Origin: Acinetobacter sichuanensis
GTDB taxonomy: Bacteria > Pseudomonadota > Gammaproteobacteria > Pseudomonadales > Moraxellaceae
NCBI RefSeq assembly: GCF_003024515.2
Contig: NZ_PYIX02000014.1
Coordinates: 1 to 64,000 of the forward strand
Length of the DNA stretch: 64,000 nt
Direction: 5' to 3'
Made by a program: the position numbers and the translations under genes. The notes under the pieces were generated by a model that had not been told where the DNA came from, made no database searches, and was given only the letters and a program-made list of their open reading frames with translations. Below are positions 1 through 8,241 of this stretch, piece by piece. Each line of letters begins with the position of its first letter. Within the stretch, counting starts at the first letter, position 1.

Positions 1-342
1 TCCTGATAGGATAAGGGTTCTGTGAAATTTGTCGTGTACAGAGTTTTTTCATTTAACAATATCCTCATTACAGATTTTTATAGCATTGGTATTTGTTCGA
101 TCAGTTGAGAACATAACTGAATGTTGTTTTTTCATAAGCATATCGACATCATCATTTATGAGTAGAGGTAATAAGGAATTTTAAAGGTTGAGCCATATTC
201 CACTACACCAAGTTTTAAGCGTTGTGCTTATTTAATTTAATTATAGTGAAAAAGTTAGCTTATAAATTTTAAAAAAAAATTAATGACCATGGTTTTTATT
301 AAAATATCTATATAGACAATTAAGCTAATTAGGTGGGCAATT
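1..342. other. Intergenic region, possible edge gene
   Basis: AT-rich stretch before the first clear gene. On the minus strand two overlapping frames stay open to the window edge, one starting with ATG at 68 and one with ATG at 52. The second has an AGGA about a dozen bases upstream. Either could be the 5' end of a gene that continues outside the window, but fewer than 25 codons are visible, so this is only a possibility. The last 60 bases supply the leader of the DUF4942 gene. I see no other structure. Confidence 0.3.
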
Positions 343-1146
343 ATGAATATGTTGGTAAATATAAAAAGAGAAGTGCAAGCATCTGAATTAGACTTTATTG
401 AAGTCGAAAAGCTAATTTTGCAATGCGAAAAAGCAAAATCGTCAATAAAGGTTATTTATGAAAGCATCAAAGATATTGAACTTGATGCTTACCAGATTGT
501 GAGTGCAATCACCCGAAAATCATATTCATCATCATTCAATACTGAAGAATCTGCTTTAAAACAAATATCGTCATGCTTCTGGAGGAAGTTAACTGAGATC
601 ATCAATCTTAGAAACTTTATATCTGAAAAAGAATATGATGCGTTGTCAGATAAAATTGCTCGTCATGAAATTGAAGATTTCACGATGGATAACGTGAATG
701 TATTTTTAGAATCTATCTGGTCTACGCGCCACATGGCATATGCTCGTAAAGTTGATTCATTGTTTTGCCAATTATCAAGCAAATACAAAACCAATCTTGG
801 TGCTGGTATTAACCCGTGCGTGATCATTCATCACAATAGCTACCATTCTTATTGCAGACGAGATAATTTAGTGGAAGAAGTACGCTTTATAGCAAGGCAG
901 TTATTTGGCAAGCCTTTAGACCACACTAGATTAGATAAACTCAGGTTAGATCGTGGTATCTGGCATAGCATTGATGATAATTTATTACGCATTAAGATCT
1001 ACGAAAACGGTAACTGTCATATCTTGTTTAATCAATGCGTAGTTGATCGCATTAACCAGGTATTAAACCTGTTATATCCGAATCAAATTGGCATAGATCC
1101 AAATGTAAAACACAAACGCCGTGCGTATGATGAACCCATTTTATAA
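343..1146 (+). CDS. DUF4942 domain-containing protein
   Basis: A 267-aa soluble protein. The C-terminal part carries the pattern typical of DUF4942 proteins of plasmids and phages: an ENGNCHILF stretch (about residues 225-233) followed by a VVDRINQ helix, matching the family's 'NGN-h-H-h-xF ... DhVxxhN' signature. The N-terminal half is helical and charged. The biochemical role of the family is not established; members often sit near DNA methyltransferases on mobile elements, but none is visible here. The start is supported by AGGTGG about 8 bases upstream. The gene ends just before a strong hairpin terminator, so it is probably a single transcription unit. The domain call rests on pattern recognition only. 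Confidence 0.65.
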   Translation: MNMLVNIKREVQASELDFIEVEKLILQCEKAKSSIKVIYESIKDIELDAYQIVSAITRKSYSSSFNTEESALKQISSCFWRKLTEIINLRNFISEKEYDALSDKIARHEIEDFTMDNVNVFLESIWSTRHMAYARKVDSLFCQLSSKYKTNLGAGINPCVIIHHNSYHSYCRRDNLVEEVRFIARQLFGKPLDHTRLDKLRLDRGIWHSIDDNLLRIKIYENGNCHILFNQCVVDRINQVLNLLYPNQIGIDPNVKHKRRAYDEPIL

Positions 1147-1154
1147 AGCTCATT

Positions 1155-1187
1155 AAAAAACCATCAATTGTTATTGTGGTTTTTTTT
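1155..1187 (+). terminator. Rho-independent terminator after the DUF4942 gene
   Basis: The arm AAAAAACCA (1155-1163) pairs with TGGTTTTTT (from about 1177), followed by more T residues. It sits about 10 bases after the stop codon of the plus-strand gene. Confidence 0.7.
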
Positions 1188-1340
1188 AGATATATACGGT
1201 ACTAATTTTGCGATCGTGCCACTGGTGAACATACACTGACCATATCACTATGGATACTTGGGATAAATCATATCCCTTAAAGGCAGATTTAAATTTAGAC
1301 TCCATTTTTCGGAGCTGCATTCTCTTATCACGAGATGGCT

Positions 1341-1634
1341 CTAATTCAATATCCCCAATGAATTGAGAATTGCAATAAGATCTTGTTCAGGTGTATCAGC
1401 AAGCACCGTCACGTTATAGCCACCGCTAAACTGGTGTAATTCAGCACAGTACTCAACATCAGACGCCGTGAGTACCAATTCAACATCAAAATATTGAATC
1501 ACTTTAAGCACCTGGTACTTTGCTTTAAAGAATCCGTTGTTTTCAGCTAACTTCATCGCTTCAGCAATGGTGATGTTTTCAAGCACAAGACGGTCTTGAG
1601 CTGGTTCATCTTCATATGTTTTAAAACTTAACAA
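1341..1634 (-). CDS. Hypothetical protein, 97 aa
   Basis: A small soluble protein with no signal peptide or membrane segment. It has a mixed helical and beta composition with several acidic residues near the N-terminus (YEDEPAQD). I do not recognise a family. It stands alone on the minus strand and diverges from the gene at 1856. The AT-rich 220 bases between the two must hold both promoters. The reading frame is clean and coding-like, so it is probably real. No function can be assigned. Confidence 0.55.
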   Translation of the reverse strand: MLSFKTYEDEPAQDRLVLENITIAEAMKLAENNGFFKAKYQVLKVIQYFDVELVLTASDVEYCAELHQFSGGYNVTVLADTPEQDLIAILNSLGILN

Positions 1635-1723
1635 TTTAATTAAACTTAATTAATTAACTAATTGCTCGTTAAATTATTCTTAATGCATTACGGCGATACG
1701 GCTAATAGAAAAATCATATTAGT

Positions 1724-1754
1724 ACGCAAGCGATGTTTTTTAATTGATTAAAAA
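1724..1754. repeat. Imperfect direct repeat, copy 1
   Basis: ACGCAAGCGATGTTTTTT followed by AATTGATTAAAA. A near-identical copy lies at 3807-3837 in the same orientation. The two copies bracket the three-gene cassette 1856-3761. This one lies about 100 bases before the start of the next gene, so it may be promoter or operator DNA duplicated with the cassette. Confidence 0.6.
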
Positions 1755-1855
1755 AAGATTGAAAATCTTATTTTTCGAGAAAGGTTTGCCAGGTTGTGTT
1801 TTCCCATAAAATGAAACTATCAAAAGCAGAAAGCTTAAAACTTGGAGTGAACAGC

Positions 1856-2263
1856 ATGTCAAATTTAAACGCTCAATCAGTACAGTTACAAGGCACTTTA
1901 TACATCGGTTTCCCTAAAACTTTTAGCGGTGCTCACATGGAAACATTGTTTGATGAAATCTCAGATTACATCGACAACAACTGTGATTTAACCCTTGCGG
2001 ATCTTCAAGCGGATAGTGACTATGCTCAACTTCAATTTCAACAGCACATGCCGACATTGGCTGATAAAACAAATTTCTTCTTCATGGACGTTGAAATCTA
2101 TGTTGCAACATTAAAAGAAAACTTTGGTCATACATCAGTACTCGACCAAGTTACCTCAGTAAATATCTTTGGCAAAAACCTTGAAGACATTTGCACGTTA
2201 ATGGCTCAAAACGGCTACGCATACGACCGTATAGAAGATTGTTGGTCACGCGAACTTTCTTAA
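1856..2263 (+). CDS. Hypothetical protein, about 135 aa
   Basis: The open frame extends up to a GTG at 1796, but the best start is ATG 1856 (MSNLNAQ), which has TTGGAGTGA about 8 bases upstream; the upstream 20 codons have no such site. It is an acidic soluble protein rich in D, E and Q with no membrane segment. I recognise no family. It is the first of three co-oriented genes (1856-3761) lying between two direct repeats. Its spacing to the next gene (65 bases) fits an operon with its own ribosome site for each gene. Confidence 0.55.
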   Translation: MSNLNAQSVQLQGTLYIGFPKTFSGAHMETLFDEISDYIDNNCDLTLADLQADSDYAQLQFQQHMPTLADKTNFFFMDVEIYVATLKENFGHTSVLDQVTSVNIFGKNLEDICTLMAQNGYAYDRIEDCWSRELS

Positions 2264-2328
2264 TTCAATTCACCCATACGCACGGATAACGTGCGTATGC
2301 CACTGAATCACATTTGAGGATATAAACC

Positions 2329-2799
2329 ATGCAAAACCTAATTACAGCGCATTGCGAGCTAACCATCAAACATGATGAAAAACAGCAAAAAAATGTCGGG
2401 CCTGTTGTTGTGACGTTTGGGGCGATCTTTACTGCTGAGTCGGTGAATGAACTGTTTTGCGCTATATGCCAAGACGGAATCAGATTTAAAGCAATCTATA
2501 ACCCCGACAATATGTATTTTTTACGCCATGAGCTAAGCCCAATTGCTGATTTGTCAGTTAAGACAGACCAAGACGGCAACATTATTGTCAGTGTGATTGC
2601 ATCCACTAGCCCATATTTTGAGATCAAAGTACTAAAAAATGGTTTTACCAACTCAGACACCTTAAATAGTTCTGCGATTCGCACGTTGGTTCGCAACCAT
2701 CAAAGCCCATTCCAAGAGCAAATTTCTGACTACTTTGAAACAGACCAAATTTTTAAAACCATGCAAGCAATTTTTGCACACACGTATTTAAGCCGATAA
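2329..2799 (+). CDS. Hypothetical protein, 156 aa
   Basis: The ATG is preceded by GAGGATA at good spacing. The protein is soluble, with alternating hydrophobic beta-like stretches (VGPVVVTFGAIF, GNIIVSVIA) and no membrane helix. It has no recognisable domain. The stop lies 11 bases before the start of the next gene, so the two are almost certainly co-transcribed. The antisense frames seen here are shadows. Confidence 0.6.
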   Translation: MQNLITAHCELTIKHDEKQQKNVGPVVVTFGAIFTAESVNELFCAICQDGIRFKAIYNPDNMYFLRHELSPIADLSVKTDQDGNIIVSVIASTSPYFEIKVLKNGFTNSDTLNSSAIRTLVRNHQSPFQEQISDYFETDQIFKTMQAIFAHTYLSR

Positions 2800-2810
2800 G
2801 GAACTTCACC

Positions 2811-3761
2811 ATGACGACCGCTACTGCTACCGCTGAAAAGACAGTGTTCAAACGTGAAACGTTGGAGCTGAAGAACATCCATGTTTACACCCAAAACGAC
2901 CGCATTAACCAAAAAAGTCGCGTTGGCGACCGTGCATACGACAATGGATTAGTGAAGGACATCCTGTTCAGCCCTATGCTTTGGGCTACCCCTGAATTTT
3001 CATCTAGCTATGTTACTCAGATTCAAATTAAAGGCACACGCATTTATGATTCACTTTGCAGTTATACTGGCGTTCGCACCTATTTTTATAAGTTGTCAGA
3101 CAGTGAGTTTGGGTGCATGTATCAAAAACGTCCGTACCCACAAAACGACTTTCTCTTAATTTTTGCAAACTTAACGCAAATGTTTAACGATGCAGTTTGT
3201 TACTTTGGAAACAACAGTAATAAAAACGCTTTTAAAGGTCTAGATTTTGACATCGAATGCGGTGTTTCACGGTTCAATTTACAGCAACGCTTATTAGAGT
3301 TTTATAAGAAGTCTAAACGCCAATTGACCATCAGTGAAACAACAAGCGGGATGCTTGGTGACTCGAATCTTCGCTATAACATCTTTGTTCGCAACCAACC
3401 AAAATTGGACAAACACGGCAAGCCGTTAAAATGCACCAAAAAACTCATTAAGCTGTACAAAGAGCGTGGCACAGTTGCGATCTATGGCGGTGACTGCATT
3501 TCACCACTCAAGCTCGTTAAACACCAACAAATCAAGCTAGAGAGCGAAAATGGCAAGTTTTCATATACGACTGACTTCATCACGTTGTACTCAGTAGAAC
3601 AAGACATGTACACCTTATATATTCCCTATTCAGTACTTAATGAAAGCTACGGAACAACTAATAAATTTTATGGTTTGCATCTCACCCAAGAAGAAGCAGA
3701 AAAAACCATCCCGAAATTATTAGAACGTACTCAAAAGTATTTAAACCATAAAAAAGGTTAA
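2811..3761 (+). CDS. Hypothetical protein, 316 aa
   Basis: A basic protein rich in K, R, Y and N, with no signal peptide or membrane segment. AAGGAACTTCACC precedes the ATG. The sequence contains several aromatic-rich motifs, such as FGCMYQKRPYPQNDF and TTDFITLYSVEQ, but I cannot match it to a family. It resembles plasmid proteins of phage-like replication or host-takeover modules only in its general composition, which is not evidence of function. It is the last gene of the 1856-3761 cassette and is followed by a hairpin at 3771. Confidence 0.6.
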   Translation: MTTATATAEKTVFKRETLELKNIHVYTQNDRINQKSRVGDRAYDNGLVKDILFSPMLWATPEFSSSYVTQIQIKGTRIYDSLCSYTGVRTYFYKLSDSEFGCMYQKRPYPQNDFLLIFANLTQMFNDAVCYFGNNSNKNAFKGLDFDIECGVSRFNLQQRLLEFYKKSKRQLTISETTSGMLGDSNLRYNIFVRNQPKLDKHGKPLKCTKKLIKLYKERGTVAIYGGDCISPLKLVKHQQIKLESENGKFSYTTDFITLYSVEQDMYTLYIPYSVLNESYGTTNKFYGLHLTQEEAEKTIPKLLERTQKYLNHKKG

Positions 3762-4224
3762 TACCCTTGCGTTGATCAGCTAATTGATCAACTGCTGGCT
3801 TTATAAACGCAAACGATGTTTTTTTAGTTGATTAAAATAATCCAAAACTTAATTTTGATAATTCAGCACCCATAATTCTACTAATGCATTTCCATCAAGC
3901 CTTAATTCAAACCATATTCAATTAACAATGAATTAACACCACTACGGCGTTATTTCTTAAATGTGGTATATGGCTTTACCCACCCCCTACTCGTCTATGG
4001 CTAATTGTTCCAGTGTCAGTCAAAAAATGAAATATAATTCATTCTCAAAAATGAGAATCTGTTCACAAATGGGAACGCGAAGCAGCCTTAATTTTAAAAA
4101 TACCAGTTCATCTAGACTAAATTTGAGTAAGTCTGATTAATATTGAATAAAAAACCTAAGTTTTTCGCCGTATGTTTTAATCTTCAAGGGTTTAACTTTA
4201 ATGAAATTTTTTTTAAATAAACTA
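3762..4224. other. Intergenic region with hairpin and repeat copy
   Basis: No gene seen. It holds an 8-bp perfect inverted repeat, GTTGATCA (3771-3778) with TGATCAAC (3785-3792) and a 6-base loop. There is no T-tract, so it could be a weak terminator or a protein site. The second copy of the direct repeat follows at 3807-3837. The rest is AT-rich DNA up to the IS left end. Without the IS this region would be continuous with the leader of the gene at 5111. Confidence 0.5.
3807..3837. repeat. Imperfect direct repeat, copy 2
   Basis: ACGCAAACGATGTTTTTT followed by TAGTTGATTAAAA, the partner of the copy at 1724-1754. The two differ at a few positions and by one T. Confidence 0.6.
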
Positions 4225-4273
4225 GGGCTTGTTGAGAATTAACAAAGGCTACTGATTAATTTATAATAGTACT

Positions 4274-4621
4274 ATGGATAGATACATACTTACTGATGCC
4301 CAATGGGCAAAAATGGAACCTTTTTGCCTAGGTAAAGTGACCGATCGAGGTCGTAGTGGAAAAGATAATCGATTATTTTTAGAAGCAGTCCTATGGATTG
4401 CCCGTACAGGCAGTCCATGGCGTGATCTACCTCCTCATTTTGGTAAATGGAATACCGTCTTTAAAAGATACCGTGATTGGGTGAAAGCTGGTGTATTTGA
4501 AAATATTTTTGCATCTGTAAATGAAGATGTTGATTTGGAATACGCCATGATTGATGGAACGATTGTTAAAGTTCATCGACATGGGCAAGGTGCAAAAGGG
4601 GGACTTTCAAACAGTCTATAG
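4274..4621 (+). CDS. IS5-family transposase, N-terminal part (orfA)
   Basis: A 115-aa frame with the classic start of IS427-type transposases: 'LTDAQW' near residue 7 and 'WIARTGSPWRDLP' near residues 41-53. It also has the first catalytic aspartate in MIDGT. The frame runs into a stop soon after the run A4G5 at 4594-4602. The following frame lies at -1 and continues the DDE domain, so the full transposase is made by frameshifting across this run. The slip site is inferred from its position and from the protein sequence on each side. Confidence 0.85.
   Translation: MDRYILTDAQWAKMEPFCLGKVTDRGRSGKDNRLFLEAVLWIARTGSPWRDLPPHFGKWNTVFKRYRDWVKAGVFENIFASVNEDVDLEYAMIDGTIVKVHRHGQGAKGGLSNSL
4594..4602 (+). 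promoter_or_regulatory. Candidate -1 frameshift site in transposase
   Basis: The run AAAAGGGGG is read in the zero frame as AAA-GGG-GGA. The orfB frame is at -1 and becomes open just before this point, so ribosomes slipping back one base here would join orfA and orfB into one transposase. This is typical of the IS427 group; slipping itself is inferred. Confidence 0.5.
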
Positions 4622-4638
4622 GTAAATCTCGAGGTGGA

Positions 4639-5025
4639 ATGACCTGTAAAATTCTTGCCTTAGTGGATAGTCTAGGCAACCTTATTAAGTTTCGATTAAT
4701 GCCTGGTCAATATCACGATTTAGTAGAAACCAAACCTTTAATTGAAGATGTTGATTTTCAAGCATTACTAGCGGATAAAGCATTTGATGCAGATTGGCTC
4801 ATCCAAGAACTCAATGAACGTAAAGTGAAAGTGGTGATCCCACCTAAATCTAATCGAAAAGTAATGAGAGGATTTGATACGATTATGTATAAATGGCGTC
4901 ATCTCATTGAAAACTATTTCTGTAAGTTAAAAGAATTTAAACGTATAGCGATGCGTAGTTGTAAAACAGATACGAGTTTTGAAGCCATGATTCAACTGTG
5001 CGCGAGTTTAATTAACTCTCGGTAA
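4639..5025 (+). CDS. IS5-family transposase, C-terminal part (orfB)
   Basis: The frame holds the rest of the DDE (RNase H-like) catalytic core: the second aspartate in LLADKAFDAD and the glutamate in LIENYFCKLKEFKR. This ENxFxxLKxFRR-type motif is diagnostic of IS5/IS427 enzymes. The first in-frame ATG (4639) is only the nominal start; the frame is open from about 4604, and the natural product is probably a fusion with orfA. It ends 14 bases before the right inverted repeat. Confidence 0.85.
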   Translation: MTCKILALVDSLGNLIKFRLMPGQYHDLVETKPLIEDVDFQALLADKAFDADWLIQELNERKVKVVIPPKSNRKVMRGFDTIMYKWRHLIENYFCKLKEFKRIAMRSCKTDTSFEAMIQLCASLINSR

Positions 5026-5110
5026 TTCTCAACAGACCCTAATTTAGTGGATTTTGACCGTTATAATGGTTTTATCTCGAGGCATATTGCCTTAAACTTG
5101 GAGCCGTGTG

Positions 5111-5425
5111 ATGTTAAAACTATCTAGTATCTTTTCTCATGAAGCTAGGATTGAATCCCTTGTTATTCAATTTGAAGCCGATTATCAAACTGCACTAAAG
5201 CAAGGTTTAGATATTTACTTTGGCGTTGGCTATGCAACTAATGAGGATAGTCAATCTATACAGGCGTATCTTGTGAAAGATAAGGAGATTTATAAAAAGC
5301 ATTACTGGAGTTGGGAATACCCAAGAACACCACACAAAATTGAAAAAACTAAAGCTGAGCACCGCCATTGGTTAAACCTAGCTGATGTACGAAACGCTGC
5401 GCTCGAGGCGAATATTACAAAATAA
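5111..5425 (+). CDS. Hypothetical protein, 104 aa
   Basis: I chose ATG 5111 rather than GTG 5108 because GGAG at 5100-5103 then has normal spacing. It is a soluble mixed-charge protein with a tryptophan/tyrosine-rich centre (KKHYWSWEYPRTP). No family is recognised. The gene begins 72 bases after the right end of the IS element, whose insertion probably separated it from its native leader. A TATAAT-like hexamer lies at 5062-5067 between the IS and the gene. It is followed closely by the gene at 5439. Confidence 0.55.
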   Translation: MLKLSSIFSHEARIESLVIQFEADYQTALKQGLDIYFGVGYATNEDSQSIQAYLVKDKEIYKKHYWSWEYPRTPHKIEKTKAEHRHWLNLADVRNAALEANITK

Positions 5426-5438
5426 AAAGGTAATCTAA

Positions 5439-5816
5439 ATGATAAAAAAAAGTGTGGGTTTTGAACGTGCTTCTGATGTTCAAGCCATCGTTTACTCAGT
5501 AAAAGATGGATCTGCAGTTTTTGTCGTACCAAATGGCTTTGTGGTGCTGGAGGTTCCATTGTCACAAACTCAAGCCGAGTACTTCAAGATGTATGAGAAG
5601 TCACCTAATGTATTTGTGTTGTACGGTAAGGCAAAATTCCATTACGTGTGTGATTGTGAAGTTGAACTGGTTGGCTTTAGTATAGAAAAATCTAAGCTAA
5701 CAAATCAATTGGTCAATCCAAGCTTATTTAGCCACATTGATAAACCTGCAGTCAGTATAGATTGCATCTATGATGATATGTCTGCACCAACTATAAGCCC
5801 TGGCTTTTATTGTTAA
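5439..5816 (+). CDS. Hypothetical protein, 125 aa
   Basis: AAGGT precedes the ATG, and the gap to the previous gene is 13 bases, so the two are likely co-transcribed. The N-terminal part is beta-rich (QAIVYSVKDGSAVFVVPNGFVVLEVPL). There is no signal peptide or membrane helix. I recognise no domain. The transcription unit ends at the strong hairpin at 5835. Confidence 0.55.
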   Translation: MIKKSVGFERASDVQAIVYSVKDGSAVFVVPNGFVVLEVPLSQTQAEYFKMYEKSPNVFVLYGKAKFHYVCDCEVELVGFSIEKSKLTNQLVNPSLFSHIDKPAVSIDCIYDDMSAPTISPGFYC

Positions 5817-5834
5817 TTAGCTGGTATAAAAGAT

Positions 5835-5853
5835 GCCCGAAATTCGGGCTTTT
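5835..5853. terminator. Terminator between convergent genes
   Basis: GCCCGAA-A-TTCGGGC hairpin (5835-5849) followed by TTTT on the plus strand. The minus strand reads the same hairpin followed by ATCTTTT. It can serve the plus-strand gene at 5439 and the minus-strand peptidase gene ending at 5872. Confidence 0.75.
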
Positions 5854-5871
5854 AATTTGTCTGAAGACAAG

Positions 5872-6858
5872 TTATTTCAACTCGCACGCCGCTTTAATTC
5901 TGATGTTATTTGCCCAAGAATAAACATCCGAACCTTTTTGTGGGAAAGGCTGACTCTTAGAATACTGCAACCAACACACCGAATTATGGGTTGGATCTTG
6001 TGCCTTACGTTTTTCACGTAATTTAATCAGGCTTTCTCTTAACGCTGCAGTATCGTATTTTGGATCAAGTGACATAAAACCTACCGCAAACAGATCCGCA
6101 TAAGATTCTCGCCATAGTTGCGTTTTACCGCTACTTTCAGCCGTTACAAAGGTAGATACATCATCCATCTTTACTTTGGACCGATCAGACGGCGCAATTG
6201 AATTTAATGCTTTAAGTGGCTGGCCAAGTTCACCAGGCACATCGGTCGCACGATCTAAACAGTGAGATAACTCGTGCGCTAATATCAGCATTTCCCAATC
6301 GTTGTAGCTTACATCGGTTTTTGCTTCTTTATACATGGTGTTCATGCTGGTTTTAGACATATTCACCAGGCAATATCCTGTACTAGATCTTAATGAAGCT
6401 GGAGAAGCTTGCGGTATATCTAAGGAAGTTAAAGCCCAACTTTCGTTAAAGTCACCTAACACAAGTGGCGCGTTGTAGTTTTCCTTGGCAAACTTTTGTA
6501 GTTGATTGAAGTTACTACCCGGTACCATCGCAGCAATATGGTCATGGTTGAACTGTTTCTTTTCTAGCGTCTTGAAACACCATATAAAACCATATGACAG
6601 TAGAAACATTAGGAGTGGAACAACAGCAACAGAGAGCATAAGTAGCTTAAAGTTTTCGTCTAGTCGCTTGGTTCGGTCTTTGGTCTTAATATAAGGTGTT
6701 GCCAAGCACCAGCTGAGCACTACTGTCATCAATATTAAAATAACAAGAAAAGTCATGGTGTAGCCAACTGGTTCAATAAACGTAAAGGCAATCCACGCAT
6801 AACAAGTTAGGACGGTTAAGGTCCACGAAATGATGTTTAAAATGATTTTTGTTTTCAC
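5872..6858 (-). CDS. Membrane-anchored zinc metallopeptidase-like protein
   Basis: A 328-aa protein with three hydrophobic segments at about residues 5-27, 33-55 and 71-95, followed by a soluble domain. That domain has a HELSH zinc motif (H195, E196, H199) and a downstream ESYADLFA helix (E251, D255), as expected for the third ligand of a gluzincin. This points to a membrane-bound protease whose catalytic domain lies on one face of the inner membrane; the substrate is unknown. The start is GTG 6858, and the overlap GTGA with the stop of the upstream small gene suggests translational coupling. It is the last gene of a minus-strand train. Conjugative plasmids often carry such proteases, but no specific role can be read from the sequence. 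Confidence 0.65.
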   Translation of the reverse strand: MKTKIILNIISWTLTVLTCYAWIAFTFIEPVGYTMTFLVILILMTVVLSWCLATPYIKTKDRTKRLDENFKLLMLSVAVVPLLMFLLSYGFIWCFKTLEKKQFNHDHIAAMVPGSNFNQLQKFAKENYNAPLVLGDFNESWALTSLDIPQASPASLRSSTGYCLVNMSKTSMNTMYKEAKTDVSYNDWEMLILAHELSHCLDRATDVPGELGQPLKALNSIAPSDRSKVKMDDVSTFVTAESSGKTQLWRESYADLFAVGFMSLDPKYDTAALRESLIKLREKRKAQDPTHNSVCWLQYSKSQPFPQKGSDVYSWANNIRIKAACELK

Positions 6859-7037
6859 GCAGTTAGCATCCCTAATCTATAAAAATAAATGTGGCCCATT
6901 AAACGGGCCATATTGAGTCTGTTCTCTTCATCATCGCCAATCTGGTCGATATAAATAATTAACAAATCATCAAAGCTAAAAACTTTTCTTAAAAATTTAA
7001 GTTGGCTGCACACCAGGATAATCGTTGTAGTTGCCAT
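6855..7037 (-). CDS. Small hypothetical protein, about 60 aa
   Basis: Its stop overlaps the GTG start of the metallopeptidase gene (GTGA), and its tail (NMARLMGHIYFYRLGML) looks like real coding sequence. The frame is open further upstream to ATG 7100, but that part overlaps the previous gene by 100 bases. ATG 7037 (MATTTIILV) gives a 41-base overlap and is preferred. No good ribosome site is visible, so translation may depend on coupling from the upstream gene. Function unknown. Confidence 0.4.
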   Translation of the reverse strand: MATTTIILVCSQLKFLRKVFSFDDLLIIYIDQIGDDEENRLNMARLMGHIYFYRLGMLTA

Positions 7038-7506
7038 CAATAAATTGATTGGTCGATTTACTGACATCATACCAAATCGGCATGCATTTCGACTTGTCAC
7101 TTTGATCGATGGCCATGTATGGAAGTCCTAATTCGTTTTGAATCAATTCAGCACCCATAAATGGCTCAAGAACCTTCATAGGAATGGAAAACAAACACTC
7201 AACATACCCATTATCATGAATGACCTTCCGACTGGCTTTAGAAGCACTGTCAAAGCGCAATGCATTCCACAAGTGAGAAGCTTCATTGATGGTATGTGGT
7301 TGTTTTAGGTAATTAGGATTTTCAGACGCATAGATCGACAGTGTATTCACATCAATCATCAGCTTAAGTACACCTGAACCGACCATATGTTCAATCGGTA
7401 TATACAGCATGATAGCGCCGTATCCTAAGCTTCGTTTTTTAGCATCTGGATGTTCACCAATACCACCAATAACGCTATGAATAAGAATAGGTAGAGTTGT
7501 GTTCAT
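6997..7506 (-). CDS. Hypothetical protein, 169 aa
   Basis: Soluble protein starting MNTTLPILIH; AAAGGTTTATAAA precedes the ATG. The frame is clean, with alternating beta-like hydrophobic stretches and no membrane helix or signal peptide. No recognisable family. It lies in the middle of the minus-strand unknown-gene train, 12 bases after the frameshifted small membrane gene and overlapping the following small gene. Confidence 0.6.
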   Translation of the reverse strand: MNTTLPILIHSVIGGIGEHPDAKKRSLGYGAIMLYIPIEHMVGSGVLKLMIDVNTLSIYASENPNYLKQPHTINEASHLWNALRFDSASKASRKVIHDNGYVECLFSIPMKVLEPFMGAELIQNELGLPYMAIDQSDKSKCMPIWYDVSKSTNQFIDGNYNDYPGVQPT

Positions 7507-7518
7507 TTTATAAACCTT

Positions 7519-7757
7519 TCAATAGTTTTGTAGCTCTTTATACATTTGATACCGCGTATAGCAGATATATAACACGGCGATGTTAATAGAGATTGCATAA
7601 AGAATGATGATCAGGTTGGCACCCGATAATTCATCATATAAGGGCGAATAAAACGCATAAACGACTGAGAGTTCAGACATTAAAATCCAAAAAAAGCGGA
7701 TAGAGGGGATATATCTAAAAGCTTCACTTTTTGCTTAATTTGTTTTTGCTGACTCAT
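7519..7757 (-). pseudogene. Frameshifted small membrane protein gene
   Basis: ATG 7757 opens a 25-codon frame (MSQQKQIKQKVK...) that stops early. A different frame of the same strand encodes a clear hydrophobic protein (AFRYIPSIRFFWILMSELSVV..., with a membrane helix in LIIILYAISINIAVLYICY) and ends at 7519. Adding one A to the five-A run early in the gene would join the two halves into a protein of about 79 aa starting MSQQKQIKQKSEAFRY. So this is either a decayed gene, a sequencing error or a frameshifted product. A shorter intact frame from ATG 7680 (53 aa) could still be made. It fills an otherwise empty gap between two co-oriented genes. Confidence 0.55.
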
Positions 7758-7782
7758 ATTTCTCACCATTAGATTACAGCCA

Positions 7783-8241
7783 TTAATATTGATTAATGAC
7801 TTCATCCATCACATAAATTGAGTAGTTGTACTGGTCTAAGCGATATTTGCTTTCTTCAGTATGTTCACTGGCCAATGCTTGTAGTTGAGTTTCGTTCATG
7901 GAAGAAGCATAGCGGTTACGGATTGATTTAAGCTGGCTCAATTCTAAACGTCCAGTACTCTTGGTCAGATTGCTGACAGTTGTGAATAGATCCTGGTCAT
8001 ATTCTTGCAATTCACCATACAGCCAAGCAAGGTGTTCTGCATTGATGTATGGGTTATTTTTTTCATAGTAGTTTTTCAGTTTGAATAAACTCAAACCACA
8101 TATGAACACAGCAACTATAAGGCTAATGACAAGCCCCTCACCGAGTTTAAGTAGGTATAGGAATATAAAGATACTAATCACGCCAATGGCAATAGAGATA
8201 TATCGCATGGTTTGATTTTGGAACATTTCTAACATGGGCAT
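7783..8241 (-). CDS. Hypothetical membrane protein, 152 aa
   Basis: Two closely spaced membrane helices (about residues 14-30 and 34-51) are followed by a charged helical domain of about 100 residues facing one side of the membrane. The start overlaps the stop of the upstream gene (TAATG), showing translational coupling. No known family. Together with the frameshifted gene downstream and the peptidase at 5872 it makes this train rich in membrane proteins. Confidence 0.6.
   Translation of the reverse strand: MPMLEMFQNQTMRYISIAIGVISIFIFLYLLKLGEGLVISLIVAVFICGLSLFKLKNYYEKNNPYINAEHLAWLYGELQEYDQDLFTTVSNLTKSTGRLELSQLKSIRNRYASSMNETQLQALASEHTEESKYRLDQYNYSIYVMDEVINQY

Larger units (their letters stand above)
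4225..5039 (+). mobile_element. IS5-family insertion sequence, 815 bp
   Basis: The ends are imperfect inverted repeats: the left end starts GGGCTTGTTGAGAATT and the right end, read inward, starts GGGTCTGTTGAGAATT. Both ends are flanked by TA (4223-4224 and 5040-5041), the short target duplication expected for the IS427 subgroup of IS5. It encodes a transposase in two overlapping frames joined by a likely -1 shift. The element sits between an unknown gene cassette and the gene at 5111, in what was probably the leader of that gene. Ends, target duplication and both frames look complete, so it may still be active. Confidence 0.85.
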
